64,000 nucleotides of DNA, from the NCBI GenBank assembly GCA_964017125.1, contig OZ024914.1, forward strand, positions 18,169,258-18,233,257, given 5' to 3'. This DNA is from Flabesymbios commensalis (lineage: Eukaryota > Annelida > Polychaeta > Terebellida > Flabelligeridae). How positions within the stretch are numbered: position 1 is the stretch's first letter; every line of letters starts with the position of its first letter. The position numbers and the translations under genes were made by a program. Below are positions 35,893 through 48,000 of the stretch, one piece after another. Under the pieces are notes generated by a model, which saw only the letters and a program-made list of their open reading frames with translations, was not told where the DNA came from and searched no databases.

Positions 35893-36048
35893 CTGACTAC
35901 AGCCATCGCTGACAGTGCACCCCCGGCGGGCTGTTAGCAGCTTAGCACCATCTCATCCACTGCCATATACAGATATAGGCCTACATCAGCTGGCGGGTCA
36001 GCGGTGGCTGTCCACTGATAATCCACTGGCGGCAGCGGCTGTAGTCAG
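35893..36048. repeat. GC-rich inverted repeat
   Basis: CTGACTACAGCC at 35893-35904 pairs perfectly with GGCTGTAGTCAG at 36037-36048. The next bases also pair in part (CGCTG / CAGCG). The enclosed 130 bp is unusually GC-rich for the region. It could be a small unidentified foldback element. Confidence 0.5.
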
Positions 36049-36581
36049 AGGGTTGCTAGTGGCCCACGTGGCACCTCACTGGCCGACCGCTGGCGACCCA
36101 CTGACAGTGATCACTGCATCAATGAGCCACCATTGGTCCGATGGAAAAACTGTCAAAACGTAGGAAAATCCTACTCGTTACTAACACTGGATAATATTTT
36201 AGGTGGCCATGATCTTGTCATTGTGGCGAAGGGACCAAGAGCCTCTCCCCTGAGTGAACCCTAGCACCCGAAGGGTGCTGAGAGTGATAAATAAGTCGTA
36301 GAAACTTAATGGGACACCGTGGTGCCCCAGAGCATAATGTCCATTGAACCCCGTCCATGGTGCCCCAGCATGACGATTGTTATAAGTGTAGCCTTAACAA
36401 GCTTGAGGTAGAATTTTCCATTATCAGATTATCACCCATGGTTCTTTAATCAAAAACACATAATTCAATATAATATTGTTGATTTTTTAAAACTACAAAT
36501 CGGGAGAATAGCCTTTGGCTAATCTTTGTATTGTTCACAAAAAACGATTTTAAATAAATATGATCTGATTTGGTAGCTTAT

Positions 36582-36904
36582 ACATGCCTTGAGGGCGGTG
36601 GCCCTAGGGTAGTGGTTAGCACCGCTGCCTTTCACGCTAGAGTTCGGGGTTCGTTTCCCGGTCTTGGCAGTTTGAAAGAAACAAAAATGTTTCTTCCCCA
36701 TCCATTCGTAAAACTCAGTATTCTGGGGAGGCTCCGTGACCGAAAGAGAGCGTGCTCGGCCTCAGACCTCTAGGGTCTAGTGTCTGGAGGGCAGTGTCAT
36801 CTGATTCATCTCATCATCCTCAGGATGTTCTGGTCCAATTTAGCCTGCATGTGCACAAAAGTGGCCTAAAGCTCGATTCATTTCATTTTATTTACACATG
36901 CCTT
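36582..36904 (+). mobile_element. tRNA-derived SINE, second copy, with target duplication
   Basis: Same family as the copy at 11.4 kb, opposite strand. The element is 36591-36895 with a 9-bp duplication ACATGCCTT at 36582-36590 and 36896-36904. The A box TAGGGTAGTGG is at 36605-36615 and the B box GGTTCGTTTCC at 36648-36658, 33 bases apart as in tRNA genes. It ends in CATTTCATTTTATTTAC. Confidence 0.9.
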
Positions 36905-36979
36905 ATCACCATCATTTTTTGTGCTGAAAAAGAACAGTTCAAAAGCATTCCATAGAGGGCTCCGTGCATTATAGGCCTA

Positions 36980-37125
36980 TGCATATCAAATCTTTGATTT
37001 TGATAAAATGGTGATGTTTTGTTGTTGATCGCGACAAACGTCATTCAACATGTTTTTTTAATTTAGTGTGTTTATTCTATCACTATCACGATTGATATAA
37101 ATGGATAATTAAAGGACCATACCCA
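36980..37125. repeat. Dispersed ~160-bp repeat, copy 2
   Basis: ATATCAAATCTTTGATTTTG, GTTGATCGCGACAAACG and GATATAAATGGATAATTAAA match copy 1. It lies just 3' of the SINE at 36.6 kb. Confidence 0.7.
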
Positions 37126-37799
37126 GGCTAAAGTCATAAAACAATCTGTGATTTTATTTTGGCTTCTTAATATGACCGTATGATGTAAACATGTCCATAG
37201 ACTAGAACTGCAAAAGTTATTTATTTTTTGTGTTGCGCATTGACCAGTTGGACTAGATATGAAGACGAAATTTCCGTATTTCTTATTTGGTAACCATGTG
37301 GCGCTGAATCGAGTCTGCCAGTACCCAGACGACGTTGAGACGTTGTGTTAGTAACGTTAATAGGTCTACACTAGTTAGAACGATCTCACCCTCCACTATG
37401 CTCCGGGCTAGAACGCAGCATGTATCTGAAACGTAAGATACATCGTCACCTGGTCACAAATGGCTAAAATGGGCGAAATATTTTTCTGGAGGTGTTTTAA
37501 AAATGCTCTCACATGATACATAACATAACCAACAGTGACAACCCAAGGTCTGTCCACAACCTTCAGTTGCAATTTTTTTAAACTACATTGTGTTGTATTG
37601 GGGTTTACAACTTATTTACAATGTATTATATTGGCCTACTACAGTAAAATTGGGAAACAAGGTGTGGATATGTCTATGCGGTGAGAATCACTAACATGGT
37701 TATTTGTTATACTTCTATCATGAAGATAGTAAAGCCTTTACTATCTCCATGCTTCTATCAAGACTCAAAGATCATGTTGATCAGCTGTGGTGTGTAGTG

Positions 37800-37972
37800 C
37801 CTAACATGAGGCGTTGAACCAATGTTGTTTTAATGTCGGGTCAGGGTCGTAGACGGTGGCCCAACATTAAAACAACATTGGTTCAATGTGTATTGTTTGC
37901 TAGGATATACCTCCAGACTGCGACGCTGGACCAACGTTAAATCAACATTGATTCTTGCGTATGCTGGGTAGA
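37800..37972. mobile_element. Pal-A MITE plus half copy
   Basis: The first (37800-37905) runs ATGAGGCGTTGAACCAATG, TTTTAATGTCGGGTCAGGG, GGTGGCCCAACATTAAAAC and TTGGTTCAATGTGT. The half copy (37915-37972) has CTGCGACGCTGGACCAACG and GCGTATGCTGGGT. Confidence 0.75.
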
Positions 37973-37999
37973 CTATAGGCTAATGTGTGCCAGATGTAA

Positions 38000-38118
38000 C
38001 AACACAACATTGATTACATGTGCTCAGCAGACCCGATGCAATTTAATGTTGGCCCAGCGTCCGCGACATCGGACCAATATTGTATCAGCGTAGGGTCAAC
38101 GCATCGTTGTTGCTGGGT
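38000..38118. mobile_element. Pal-A MITE
   Basis: CAGCAGACCCGATGCAATTT, AATGTTGGCCCAGCGTCC, GCGACATCGGACCAATATTG and GGTCAACGCATCGTTGTTGC. Confidence 0.7.
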
Positions 38119-38229
38119 TGACCTGAAACCTTGGGGGATAACGATATTAATGGTAACTGAAGATCACCCCTCCCTCAGTTCATCTGCAGTGGGGGCTTGA
38201 GCGTGAGGTGTTGTGTACAGATAATTCTG

Positions 38230-38560
38230 ACCTCAGAGATTAGGTCAGCTATTGAGATCAGGTTTTATAAGTGATGTCATTGCTGGCCAATCAGCATGTC
38301 CCAGGAGGGGAATTCTTGAGATCAATAGGGCCTACCAGATTTGGAGATGGATGTCAGCTATTGGGTCACATTTTAAATGATGTCATTGATGGCTAATCAG
38401 TGAGCTGGATACAAACACTTCTCCCCAGAATAATGCTTGTTACCGGGCCCTGTAATTTGCATGAGTTGCGCCCAATCAAAACATAGCTGATTGATTATGC
38501 TGGACAAGGGCCATTGCTCATCAGCCAATGACATTTCTGTTTGGACAGACTTGAGCAATA
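38230..38560. repeat. Imperfect repeats around TGATGTCATTG
   Basis: GTCAGCTATTGAGATCAGG... GTGATGTCATTGCTGGCCAA (38242-38295) recurs as GTCAGCTATTGGGTCACA... ATGATGTCATTGATGGCTAA (38350-38400). An inverted version, GCCAATGACATTTC, lies at about 38525. The family is unknown. Confidence 0.55.
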
Positions 38561-40378
38561 AACCTACTACCACTAGTTTAGGGACCGTCAACATCGATGA
38601 TATAAGAAGCTCTATGAGTAGCCGTATCTATTGACAGGGTCCATGAAACTAAGGCCAATGGTCAGATTTATGAACGGAATTCACCCATCTATCAGTTTTA
38701 TGAATGAAATGACGTCACTTTTTGTCCCAAATTCAGAGACCAGAATCTGTCAATAACGTACATGGGCTAGCGCCCAGCTACAAAAATATAAGTTTTGCCC
38801 ACTTGAAGCTGAGGGCCGTGGGCCAAGTGAGGAATAATTTAAATTATTTACACTAATGACTACCTCTACCTCTGTCAATAATAACAAATTGTAAATTGAG
38901 CATACAGAGTAGATTTAAATATACATGAGAATTTCAGTGAGAAAATATAAAGGAAAATAGAAGTGACCCATTATCAATTTGTATAAAACATTTATTTTCT
39001 CTTACATTTGTTTTACAACTGAATGATATTTACAGTACATGTTCCTTAATACAAACAATATTTACACAAAAAAAGATCTCATAGAGCTCAAATAGAGAGA
39101 ATATACAGTTTCAAAATAAGCACTTTTTATAGAAAATGGTGATTTAAATGGCAAATTAAACATACTAATTAGGAACTAATTACCATTGACATAATAAATG
39201 AATTTGTTCTTGATATAGTATTAAAAAAAGTGAATAACAATACTATTGGTCAATTTAATTATCCTATTATTTCTGCATTACAAAATATACAATATATGGC
39301 TACGAAACGACAGATGATCCAGTATATTTACATTAATGAGGTCACAATGACAAAAGAATGTGCAGACTTTTCCTGGTCAAACGTAAATTATATTAAAATG
39401 GCTTTTTGTGTTTTCCATCTCATATTATACAGTAAAGCCACAACAAATTTATTAATGTTTGATGATTTAGCCAAACCCAATTTATGTAAAAAAATATACC
39501 AGCTCATTTGACGTGGCCTTACTGTGCAATTGTTAACATTGAAATGTTGGGAGTCTGTATTTTACTGCTATGTAATCCTCAGTTCTTGTACATACACCTG
39601 TTCAAAACAAATCTTAATCAGACCGATTTCTTTTTCAGCCATCTATTTGAATACATAGAGCAAGTAACAAGCAGGGTTACATGTGGACTCTAGGAACTAA
39701 AGGGTCCCATCTGGCACTCTAGCGAGTGACTGATAGGACCCTTTAACCCCCGCGAGACGATGTGGAAACATGGCACGGTGTATTTATTACAAATGCAGCT
39801 AGGCATTAGTCAAGTTTTTAGCCAATAGTAAATTAGTATGCGCGATAATAGTGACATTGGGTATGTCAATTTGTGCAATCATACACAAGCGAGAACACAT
39901 TGATGTCACACAGTATACTAAGATTTATTTGATGGAAAAATTGATTGTTAAAATATAGCCCTAGAGGTTTGGATTTTTCACAGCTGCAGACTTAGGCCTA
40001 CTCTTCTCACTCTAACTATTCTTGATATGTATCGAGTTGTAAACTCACACAGTACACAATGATAACTATAATGAATCAGATCAAAGCGATGATAATGAAT
40101 GAACAATGATTACAAGCAACCTAATTCAAGATTACAACTTAATCAAAACTTACAGAAAATAGTATTATTATGCATTGTACACACTAGTAAGACGTTACAG
40201 TAAACTGACAACATCACTATCCTCGAGATAAGTATGAAAAATTACAGGTTTTCTAAAATTATAATTATGTTACCAATATCTATTGTTACCTTGCCAGTAA
40301 AAGTGGCCTGTTTAGCACCAAGAGGACAAAGTGGAAGGGAAACCAGTAGGGTTTTCAAGTAATTTTTTTCTAAGTAAA

Positions 40379-40602
40379 TTAACCCTCCCATTGCCGAAAT
40401 ATTTTTGTAAACTATGGAGATCAAAGATTTTTTCAATTTGAAATCATCATAATTGACTTAGTGTGACGCTTTCCACTTTATTTGAATACCTATGTTATCG
40501 AGTCTACGGCTATTATCCTTTTTTACACTAATTTCAGTGCGGGACCGTCCTTATGCGCCAGATCCTGATGTCTAAAGACGGTCCCTGCGCTGAAAGGGTT
40601 GA
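40379..40602. mobile_element. TTAA-E element, reverse
   Basis: TTAA (40379-40382), CCCTCCCATTGCCG, then the reversed body (GGAGATCAAAG, TTTGAATACCTATGTTATCG) and hairpin GCGGGACCGTCC / AGACGGTCCCTGCGC. It ends TGAAAGGG followed by TTGA. The arms carry ACCGTC/GACGGT where others have ATCGAC/GTCGAT. Confidence 0.8.
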
Positions 40603-41405
40603 GATGGGAGAGTCACTTATAATGTTTTATTTCTAATGAACCAGGTTTTGTATTTCAAAGGATTTTTGCACATTTATCCAATGTTTTATAAATACATTCT
40701 TTTCATTTCAAACAATGTTTTTAATGCGAGTACATGTAAAATACTTATAAGCACCTACATTGCAATTATTTCTACACAAATTAGATCAATACAAGTATTT
40801 TGGTACGTGATATTGTGGATCATGACAATGAAAGAAAAAGTTTTGTAGAAAACAAATACAAGCTTAGACATATTACCCTCCTGCTGCTGCATTGTTTGCA
40901 ATTCCCAACTTCAAATGACAAAAACAATTTTTGATTGTGAAAAATAGACATCTCTGATCAAGATATCATCAAACAAACACTTTTTTTATCAATTTCCAAG
41001 AATTTTTTTATTGGCTGGAAAGAGTAAACTATAATGAGATAAGTTGGAGGTCGGCCACCTCCCGACATGTACCTACAGTAACGATTAACATTTGTCCAGC
41101 AAGTTTTAAACCACATGAAAAAAAAACAAAAATAGTTTGTGGAAGGTGGTCAGCCAAAATAATTAAATCTGGAAAATGTATTATTTCATAAATAGAAATA
41201 TTTTTAGTCATTTTAAGCTATAAAATGTATGCAATGGCAGCTTCAAATGTAACAAAAACTTCAGTAGAGCCAGGTTTAATATAGCTGTTATAGAAATGAC
41301 ACATTGACATAATACACAGACCATATGTAGCACTTTGTGCAATGAAACAAAATATATTGTACAGTAGTCAATGTGACAGTAAACTTTTCACTTTACAAAT
41401 AAACT

Positions 41406-41832
41406 GCATTTGCCACTACTAGTTCTGTTTTTTTTTTTTTAGCAAATGTCAGTAATAATTAAGGCTACTATGAAGTGAAGTTACAAAAGTTACAATAAAT
41501 TTGAATGACTCTCAAAGTTAATTCATTGTTAAAACTCAAAATGTGACCACACTTTTTTGACTAGGAATTTTTAAAGTAAATACTTTGATTCCACTTAGGT
41601 ACTAAACCTATCAGCATTTGCCACTACTACAATGTAGTTCTGTTTTTTTTTTTTTTAGAAAATATCAGTAATAATTAAGGCTACTATGAAGTGAAGTTAC
41701 CAAAGTTACAGTAAATTTGAATGACTCACAAAGTTAATTCATTGTTAAAACTCAAAATGTGACCACACTTTTTTGACTAGGAATTTTTAAAGTAAATACT
41801 TTGATTCCACTTAGGTACTAAACCTATCAGCA
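41406..41832. repeat. 208-bp tandem duplication downstream of NUP210
   Basis: Two near-identical copies start at 41406 and 41614. Each begins GCATTTGCCACTACTA, runs through a T-rich tract and CAGTAATAATTAAGGC, and ends at ACTAAACCTATCAG. Only a few substitutions and a small indel near the T-run separate them, so the duplication looks recent. Confidence 0.9.
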
Positions 41833-41929
41833 GTATATTAACAGAAATCAAATTATTGTATGACTTTGAGCACAGGGTATATGAGGATGCTTGATTCGGT
41901 TTATTTCCTATGAACAGTTGAGCAGAGGA

Positions 41930-42069
41930 TCACATTTTATCTGGCGATCTGCTACCCGGTGATCTGTGGAAGATACCGCTTCCTTCATACGGGTAGGGAT
42001 CCACACTCCACAGCCGCGGTGATGTCTGTGTCACATTGTATGGCGAATACGGGGAACTCATAGGACTAC
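41930..42069 (-). CDS. NUP210: NUP210 exon w22 (tail end and stop)
   Basis: The last 45 codons plus TGA at 41930-41932. The peptide is proline- and serine-rich: SPMSSPYSPY, TSPRLWSVDPYPY and RSPGSRSPDKM. SPxxLWS echoes the vertebrate C-terminus, but here serine after LW is followed by V, not P. Several other SP sites remain as possible mitotic kinase targets. An AATAAA lies at 41900-41905 on the minus strand, only about 25 bases past the stop. Confidence 0.93.
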
Positions 42070-45000
42070 CTGTCAAATTTAACATACACAAAATTTGATA
42101 AATGTTCGCAGGACAGTTTCCAGCAAACATAAAACATTTGTATAACATATGTACAAGGTTGGACCAGCGTCGAAGACGTTATTCCAGTAAATATGTATCG
42201 AATTGCTTAGACAGTGTTCTCAAAAACAGCCTAATACCACTTGCTGTATTTTGCAGAGAACAAAAAATCAACATAAAAAGTAATAATTCAATATTATAAT
42301 ACTGAAAAAAAACCAGAAGGGCACAAAACAATGCTTTAAGAAATCTGGATGTCTGCTAAGGTTTATTGTGGCTATTTCTATACTGCAGTAATGAGGTATT
42401 TGTATTTAAAAGCATGTATAAGATCAGTTGTAATAAATACATGCGGTAAATTTACCTGTTCTGTTTTGATTCATAGGTGAATGACCAGGTGTCATGAACA
42501 CATTAGGTTGAGTGGAGGACGCTTGTTGGCGCTGTCCGAGAACGGCGTGATAAGCTGAAACAAAAAATAATTGCATGAGCCTTATCACAAGCTATTTCAA
42601 CTTGGCGATTTTACCTTCTAAGCACCAAATAATTAATTTGAATTTGTCATTTTTCTACTGTGAAAAAAAAGCTTGGAAAAACTGAAATTGTCACTGTCAC
42701 TGAAAGAGCTACCTTAACCTATATTAAATTTTAAGTCAGTTCAAGTTAGCCTCACTACCATCATTTACAACTTGAAATTGCTGAAAATTTTGAACTAAGG
42801 ACAATATTACATGCCATTAAATTGGCTAAACAATTGTTAGTAAAAACACAGAAATATTACTATAGTTAGTTTCTGCATTCGAAATGTTTTACAACACATG
42901 ATGAAATGTGTTTAGCTTCACTACCATCATGAAATTGGAAAAATAATTAATCTAGAGCATAAAAACTTTTTTTTTTTATTTCCGAATTGGATGATGCTGA
43001 TGGTGCCTTTTTACTGCTCACCTATAATAATACAAGAGATGGTGGCAATGACACAGAGTGCAGCAAAGATGATGTTGTGGTAGTTGTTGGCCAGCATAGT
43101 GAAGAGCTGTGACCACGAGGTAGAAGGTTCTGTAATAAAGAAAAATAAATTGTTATGAGAGGGTGATCTTTACAGTGCCATGGTGGCTATGATCACTACA
43201 GTCTGCTCGAGAATGGCCACTTCTCTCGCACGAGTATGATCAAGTTCAATTTTCAAACATCAAATTACACCATGTAAAATTACACCTACCGTATAAAAAA
43301 TAACCATTGGATCATGTATGGGAATAGCCCTCTGTGCCAAACAGCTTATTTATTTATTGAAAATTAGTGAAACAATCAACAGTGATTACAGCAAAAACTG
43401 AAAATGGTTGAAAAGCTGTGAATTAGATCCACGATATAGAGTGAACATTTCTTGACAAAAAACTGAGCTCAAGAAATAATTATTCTCTTCAGGTAATCAG
43501 GTTAGTTACCGGTAATCTTAACCCGCTAATCTAATTAAATCAATCAATTAAATGCATTAAAAACGACTGTATAGTTGTGGGGCGCAGTAGCGAGACACAA
43601 CTTCAAGTGGGTGAAAATTTAAATTATTTAATTTACATGGGAGTTTTTACCTGAGAGATGTTGAGGTTTTTGTCCTATCAGCTTGATGTCTACGGGTACG
43701 TTAACCTGCTGGCCTGTCAGTGCACAGCGTACCTTCAGACTCGCCTGTAGAGGACTACGATCCCACAGCGTGGACGTGTCGGCCAGCACTATAACCACCA
43801 GAAGACTGTAATCCTGCTGATTATGTCTCTCTGGGGATTCAACTCGCACTAGACTCTCATCTGATGAAGTCACCTGTAGTAATAATAGCACAAGGGTTAA
43901 CATTCTTGACCCTTTGCCTACTGATCACGACTATTGTCGTTTTTAACTTGTTTTATCATTCGATTAAATCTCTGATATCGGGAATTAAATGTGTGTTTAA
44001 ACATCAAGATTTGTGAATTTTTGGCCCGAAATTAAACAAATATCAGTAATTTTCAACTACATGAGGTTGTGAGTCGCAGTAGCGAGACCCAGCTTCCAGT
44101 GGTTGAAAATTAAAATAAATTAACTTAGCAGGATAAAGTTTAAGTTAGAAATGAATTGATTAGAAATGCAGACTGACACAATTGAAAGCTTCAAATAGAA
44201 TTTAAAACTGGACCTATTGTAAATGTACATTATTTGAGCTATGCAGCTGAATATTAAGACAATTTCAGTTCCTATTTTAGTTGTCAAAATAAAATTAAAA
44301 TTTTCGTTATTTATGACTGACTCTATTTTCTGTTGAAATAATTTTACTCAGGTGATGCATATAATTATATGTCTCTGGCAGGTAAAGGGTTAACCCTTAC
44401 TGTGCAGGGATTGATTCCAGTCATCAGAATCTGAAGTCTGTAGACGTCAGATTCTGTCGTTTAAAGTCGATCCCCGCACTGTAAGAGTAAAAATATTTCT
44501 GATGGTCGTAGACCCAAATTATAGGTATTCAAATGAATCAGAAAGAGCTAACTAAGACAGTTATGGTGATTTCAAATTAAAAAAAATTCTTAGGTTGCGA
44601 TGTTTTTTACAAATCAATTCAGCACTTTAAGGGTTCAAGTGCTAATCACTTCTATAGTCGATTTCAGCCCTTTTATTTGCCCTCAAATCAGAAAATATGA
44701 AGGTGAAATAAGCAATAAATTCAGCTAATTTGCATGTTTTGATTCTAATTGTTCATACATAACAAAGCACCTGATGGTGTGGGCTACTGTAGAGAGACAC
44801 TATTTTCATCGGATGAAAATTTAAGTTATACAAGTAAAACTTTAAAGCGCTGAATTTTTTTATGAGAATTATGAAAACTAAAGGGTTTTTTTTCAATTTG
44901 AAATCATCATAAATTTCTTAGTTAGCTGTTTCTGATTCATTTGAATATTTATGGTGTAGGTCTAGGGCCAATATAAATATTTTTACTCTTACAGTGTGGG

Positions 45001-48000
45001 AATGGATTTTAAGTGGTCTACAGACGTCAGATTTTGATGATTAAAGCGCTGTAAGGGTTAAAATAACAAGAGCGCTGACGCTAAAGATATACCCCTCCAC
45101 TAATTAAAGTCAATAATGGCCTCAAAGTTAAAAGTCATAGCCCCCAAAAGGCACATCTACACTCCCTAAGGCATGTGTGTGTGCAATGTGAAAACCATCC
45201 GGCAAATGCTGTCTGAGGTATCGTCCGGAATCATCGGCAATCAATTAAAGTACATAATCGCCTCAAAATCAAAGGTAAAAAATTAGGTCATAACCCCCAA
45301 AAGGCGCATCTACAAACCCTAAGGGATGTGTGTATGCAAAATCAAAACACGAAACATGGACGCACAGACGCAGGGCCAGCCATGGTGATGACAGTATTCC
45401 CCGCCCCTACTTCCTGGGTGGTGGATAAAAATGTAACATCACAAACCTTAATTTCAGCTGCCACTTTCTCCGTGGCTGAGATACGCAGACTTGCGGTGGG
45501 CAGCACATTGTTTAGTTGTAACTCTGGATTATGTACATAGAAGGCTGGCAGGAATGGTAGAGTTAGCGTCTCACTCTGTACGTGAGGCTGTCCTTCACGT
45601 TTGGGAATCATCGCCCTGACGGCCACACTCGTCTCCAGAGTACTGATAGACTGCAGCATGTCACTCCCACCAGACTGTCTCAACTGACACTGATACTCAC
45701 CTGTAGTTCAGGAGAGGGTCGGTAACAGGTAAATCATATACATTTAGTAAAAAATATAAAACCTAGACAACTGTAAAAATGCGATGAGAAGCTTTCCTTT
45801 TTAAGAAGCAGACACTTTTAATGCCCGGTATATTGCAACAGGATTTACTATGGTGATCTAAAAAAGTGTGGGAAACAACATACCAGAAACTTCCATTAAT
45901 GACAGTCAATTTTGTAGATTTACAGTGTTTAGCACTATCATGCAATAAAATCAATCTTATATCAGAATGTAAACTTTTCAGTGGAATGAGAGTACTATTT
46001 TTTGTTACCATAATATAACAAATTCATCTAGTTCAGGACTATCCCTGCAAAAATGTGCATAATTCTCCTCTGCAAAGCCAAAAGTAGGTTGCTACTGCAT
46101 TTTGGCATTGCAGAGGAGAACTGATACTGATATCATGCGAGTTACAGTGTTCCTAACCTGTGATATGATTAAACTCAGCATTTATCTGTAATAGATCAGA
46201 CATGGAGATGAGAGGGTGGTTGTGAGTGAGCCACGCTTCACATTTTACAGGCAGTCTCCACACATTGTAGTTACGCTCACGTACAACTTCGCTGCAGTTG
46301 ACACCTGAAAAAAAATATGATAAGGAAAAATCACAATTGAATCGGTAAGCTACCTACTTTTAACCCATTGACTAACAGATTAAATTGCTGCTGATGCTTG
46401 CTCAATTTATGATGTCATAGTTATTATATCATGTCATCTTCAGCATATCAGGGACTGATTCTGGGGGAACAGTCACAAATCCAAAATATATGTGGGACTG
46501 GTCAAACAAACACATCTTCACAGATGACATATTAGAAAATAGTTGATTTTTAGTTTCAAACAAAACAAATAAATGTCTGATTAATTCATTTTCACCCACT
46601 TGGTGGTTGTGGATCGCAATAGTGAGACACAACTCCCAAGTGGGTGAAAATATAAATAAGATAACTTGGTGTGTAAAGGTTTAAATACATAAAGATGTAG
46701 GACAAGGGTTGACAGTACATACCATGAAGGCTGGCACTGCTCACTTTATCATCGTCCTCTAGCACCAGCGGAATCACGTTAGCTGACTTCTTGCTGACCA
46801 CGTTTGTCAGCGAGGGTATGTGATCGTTCTTCAGGCTGACCCGCGTCACCGGTTTGACAGTCACCTGTGTGGAATAACAAACACTTATATCATGACCATC
46901 TGTGACACTAAAGAAGAACATCTCTACAATAACATAATGTGAAGCCAAAAGGCAGTAACTACTTACTTTAAAAGTAAGGAGTTGGTTTTTGTTTTGGTTT
47001 TGCATGTCAGAATTGCCATAAAAAAATACCATAAACTCAGATAACATAAGCAGTATCTGTACATGTGAATTCGTCAATGGCAAAATTTAAGGTTTTTTGT
47101 AAGAATTTCAAGGGCCATAAGGAAATCTCCCAAGGACCAAATAAAAAATAAAAAGCAAGAATTCGATTTGGAAGATTTCATAAGTAGGAATTTTTTTTTT
47201 CGCGAGTTGAAGTATCTCAGCTATAAATAGGGTTAGCAATTCCAGCTTAAAATGATGAAACATACTAAGTGAAAATTCAGCATGACAAAGGTTAAAATGA
47301 TCAAATTAAAAAAATAGTCCATTCAATTACTTGTCAGCGGGTAAAGGAAAAACAGTAACATAATGATAATATATAATAAATGGTCATCATCTAAATAAAA
47401 ACCTATGCAAAATAAGACTAGAGTGACTAGTGTATTGTAGAGCTTACCACAGTGGATGTAAGAGTTGTGGAGGACACATTATAGGACACAGAGGAAGTAC
47501 CAACATTAGCTGCCAGTGCCACACCAGATGACGGGTCTATCTGTATCACTGAGCTAGACTCATGCCACATACCGGCCCCACCTGACACAAAGAAAACAAA
47601 CCCAGTTTTTATATCACATAATTTAAATTGACACTGATAATAATATTGTCAAAAAATTATACTGGCAATGCCAGTATAATTTTTGAAAACTACTTTTCAC
47701 CAGTTTAAAATTATTGAAAATTAAAAAGCTGAAATGTATGAGATCATTACACATCATGTTTAGCATTTAGTGTTGATTACATACTATTTTCAATATGGGC
47801 CAACTTCCCCTTTTTATCTTACTGTAATTACTGGACTATACAGCGCTAATTTTTTTTATTTGAGCTCATGTGCGATATAGAACAGGTGAGAGATATATGC
47901 TTCTTGATCACTGATTAACCTGTCTGACATGTCTGATCGCTCAGATGAGACAATGAAAGGTCAGTAGTTTTGTCATCGAGTTGGCGTCATTATGACCTAT

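Larger units (their letters stand above)
38991..41929 (-). other. Possible NUP210 3' UTR / 3' flank
   Basis: AT-rich sequence with no open frame. It has two features of its own: a TTAA-E copy at 40383-40598 and a 208-bp tandem duplication. Candidate poly(A) signals on the minus strand are at 41900-41905 (very proximal) and 38991-38996 (distal). Which is used cannot be told from sequence, so this could be a 2.9-kb UTR or mostly intergenic. Confidence 0.35.

Noticed and set aside
35915-36163. 82-codon frame in the GC-rich inverted repeat
   Set aside because: Open by composition. The sequence pairs with itself and shows no recognisable protein.
36591-36670. Functional tRNA gene at the SINE head
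   Set aside because: A and B boxes are present, but the acceptor and anticodon stems do not form and the sequence continues into the SINE body.
26455-42299. Short frames sharing a Leu-Asp-Gln-Arg-Arg-Arg-Arg motif at 26.7, 29.2 and 42.2 kb
   Set aside because: All are translations of the Pal-B palindrome centre (GACCAACGTCGAAGACG). They are not a gene family.
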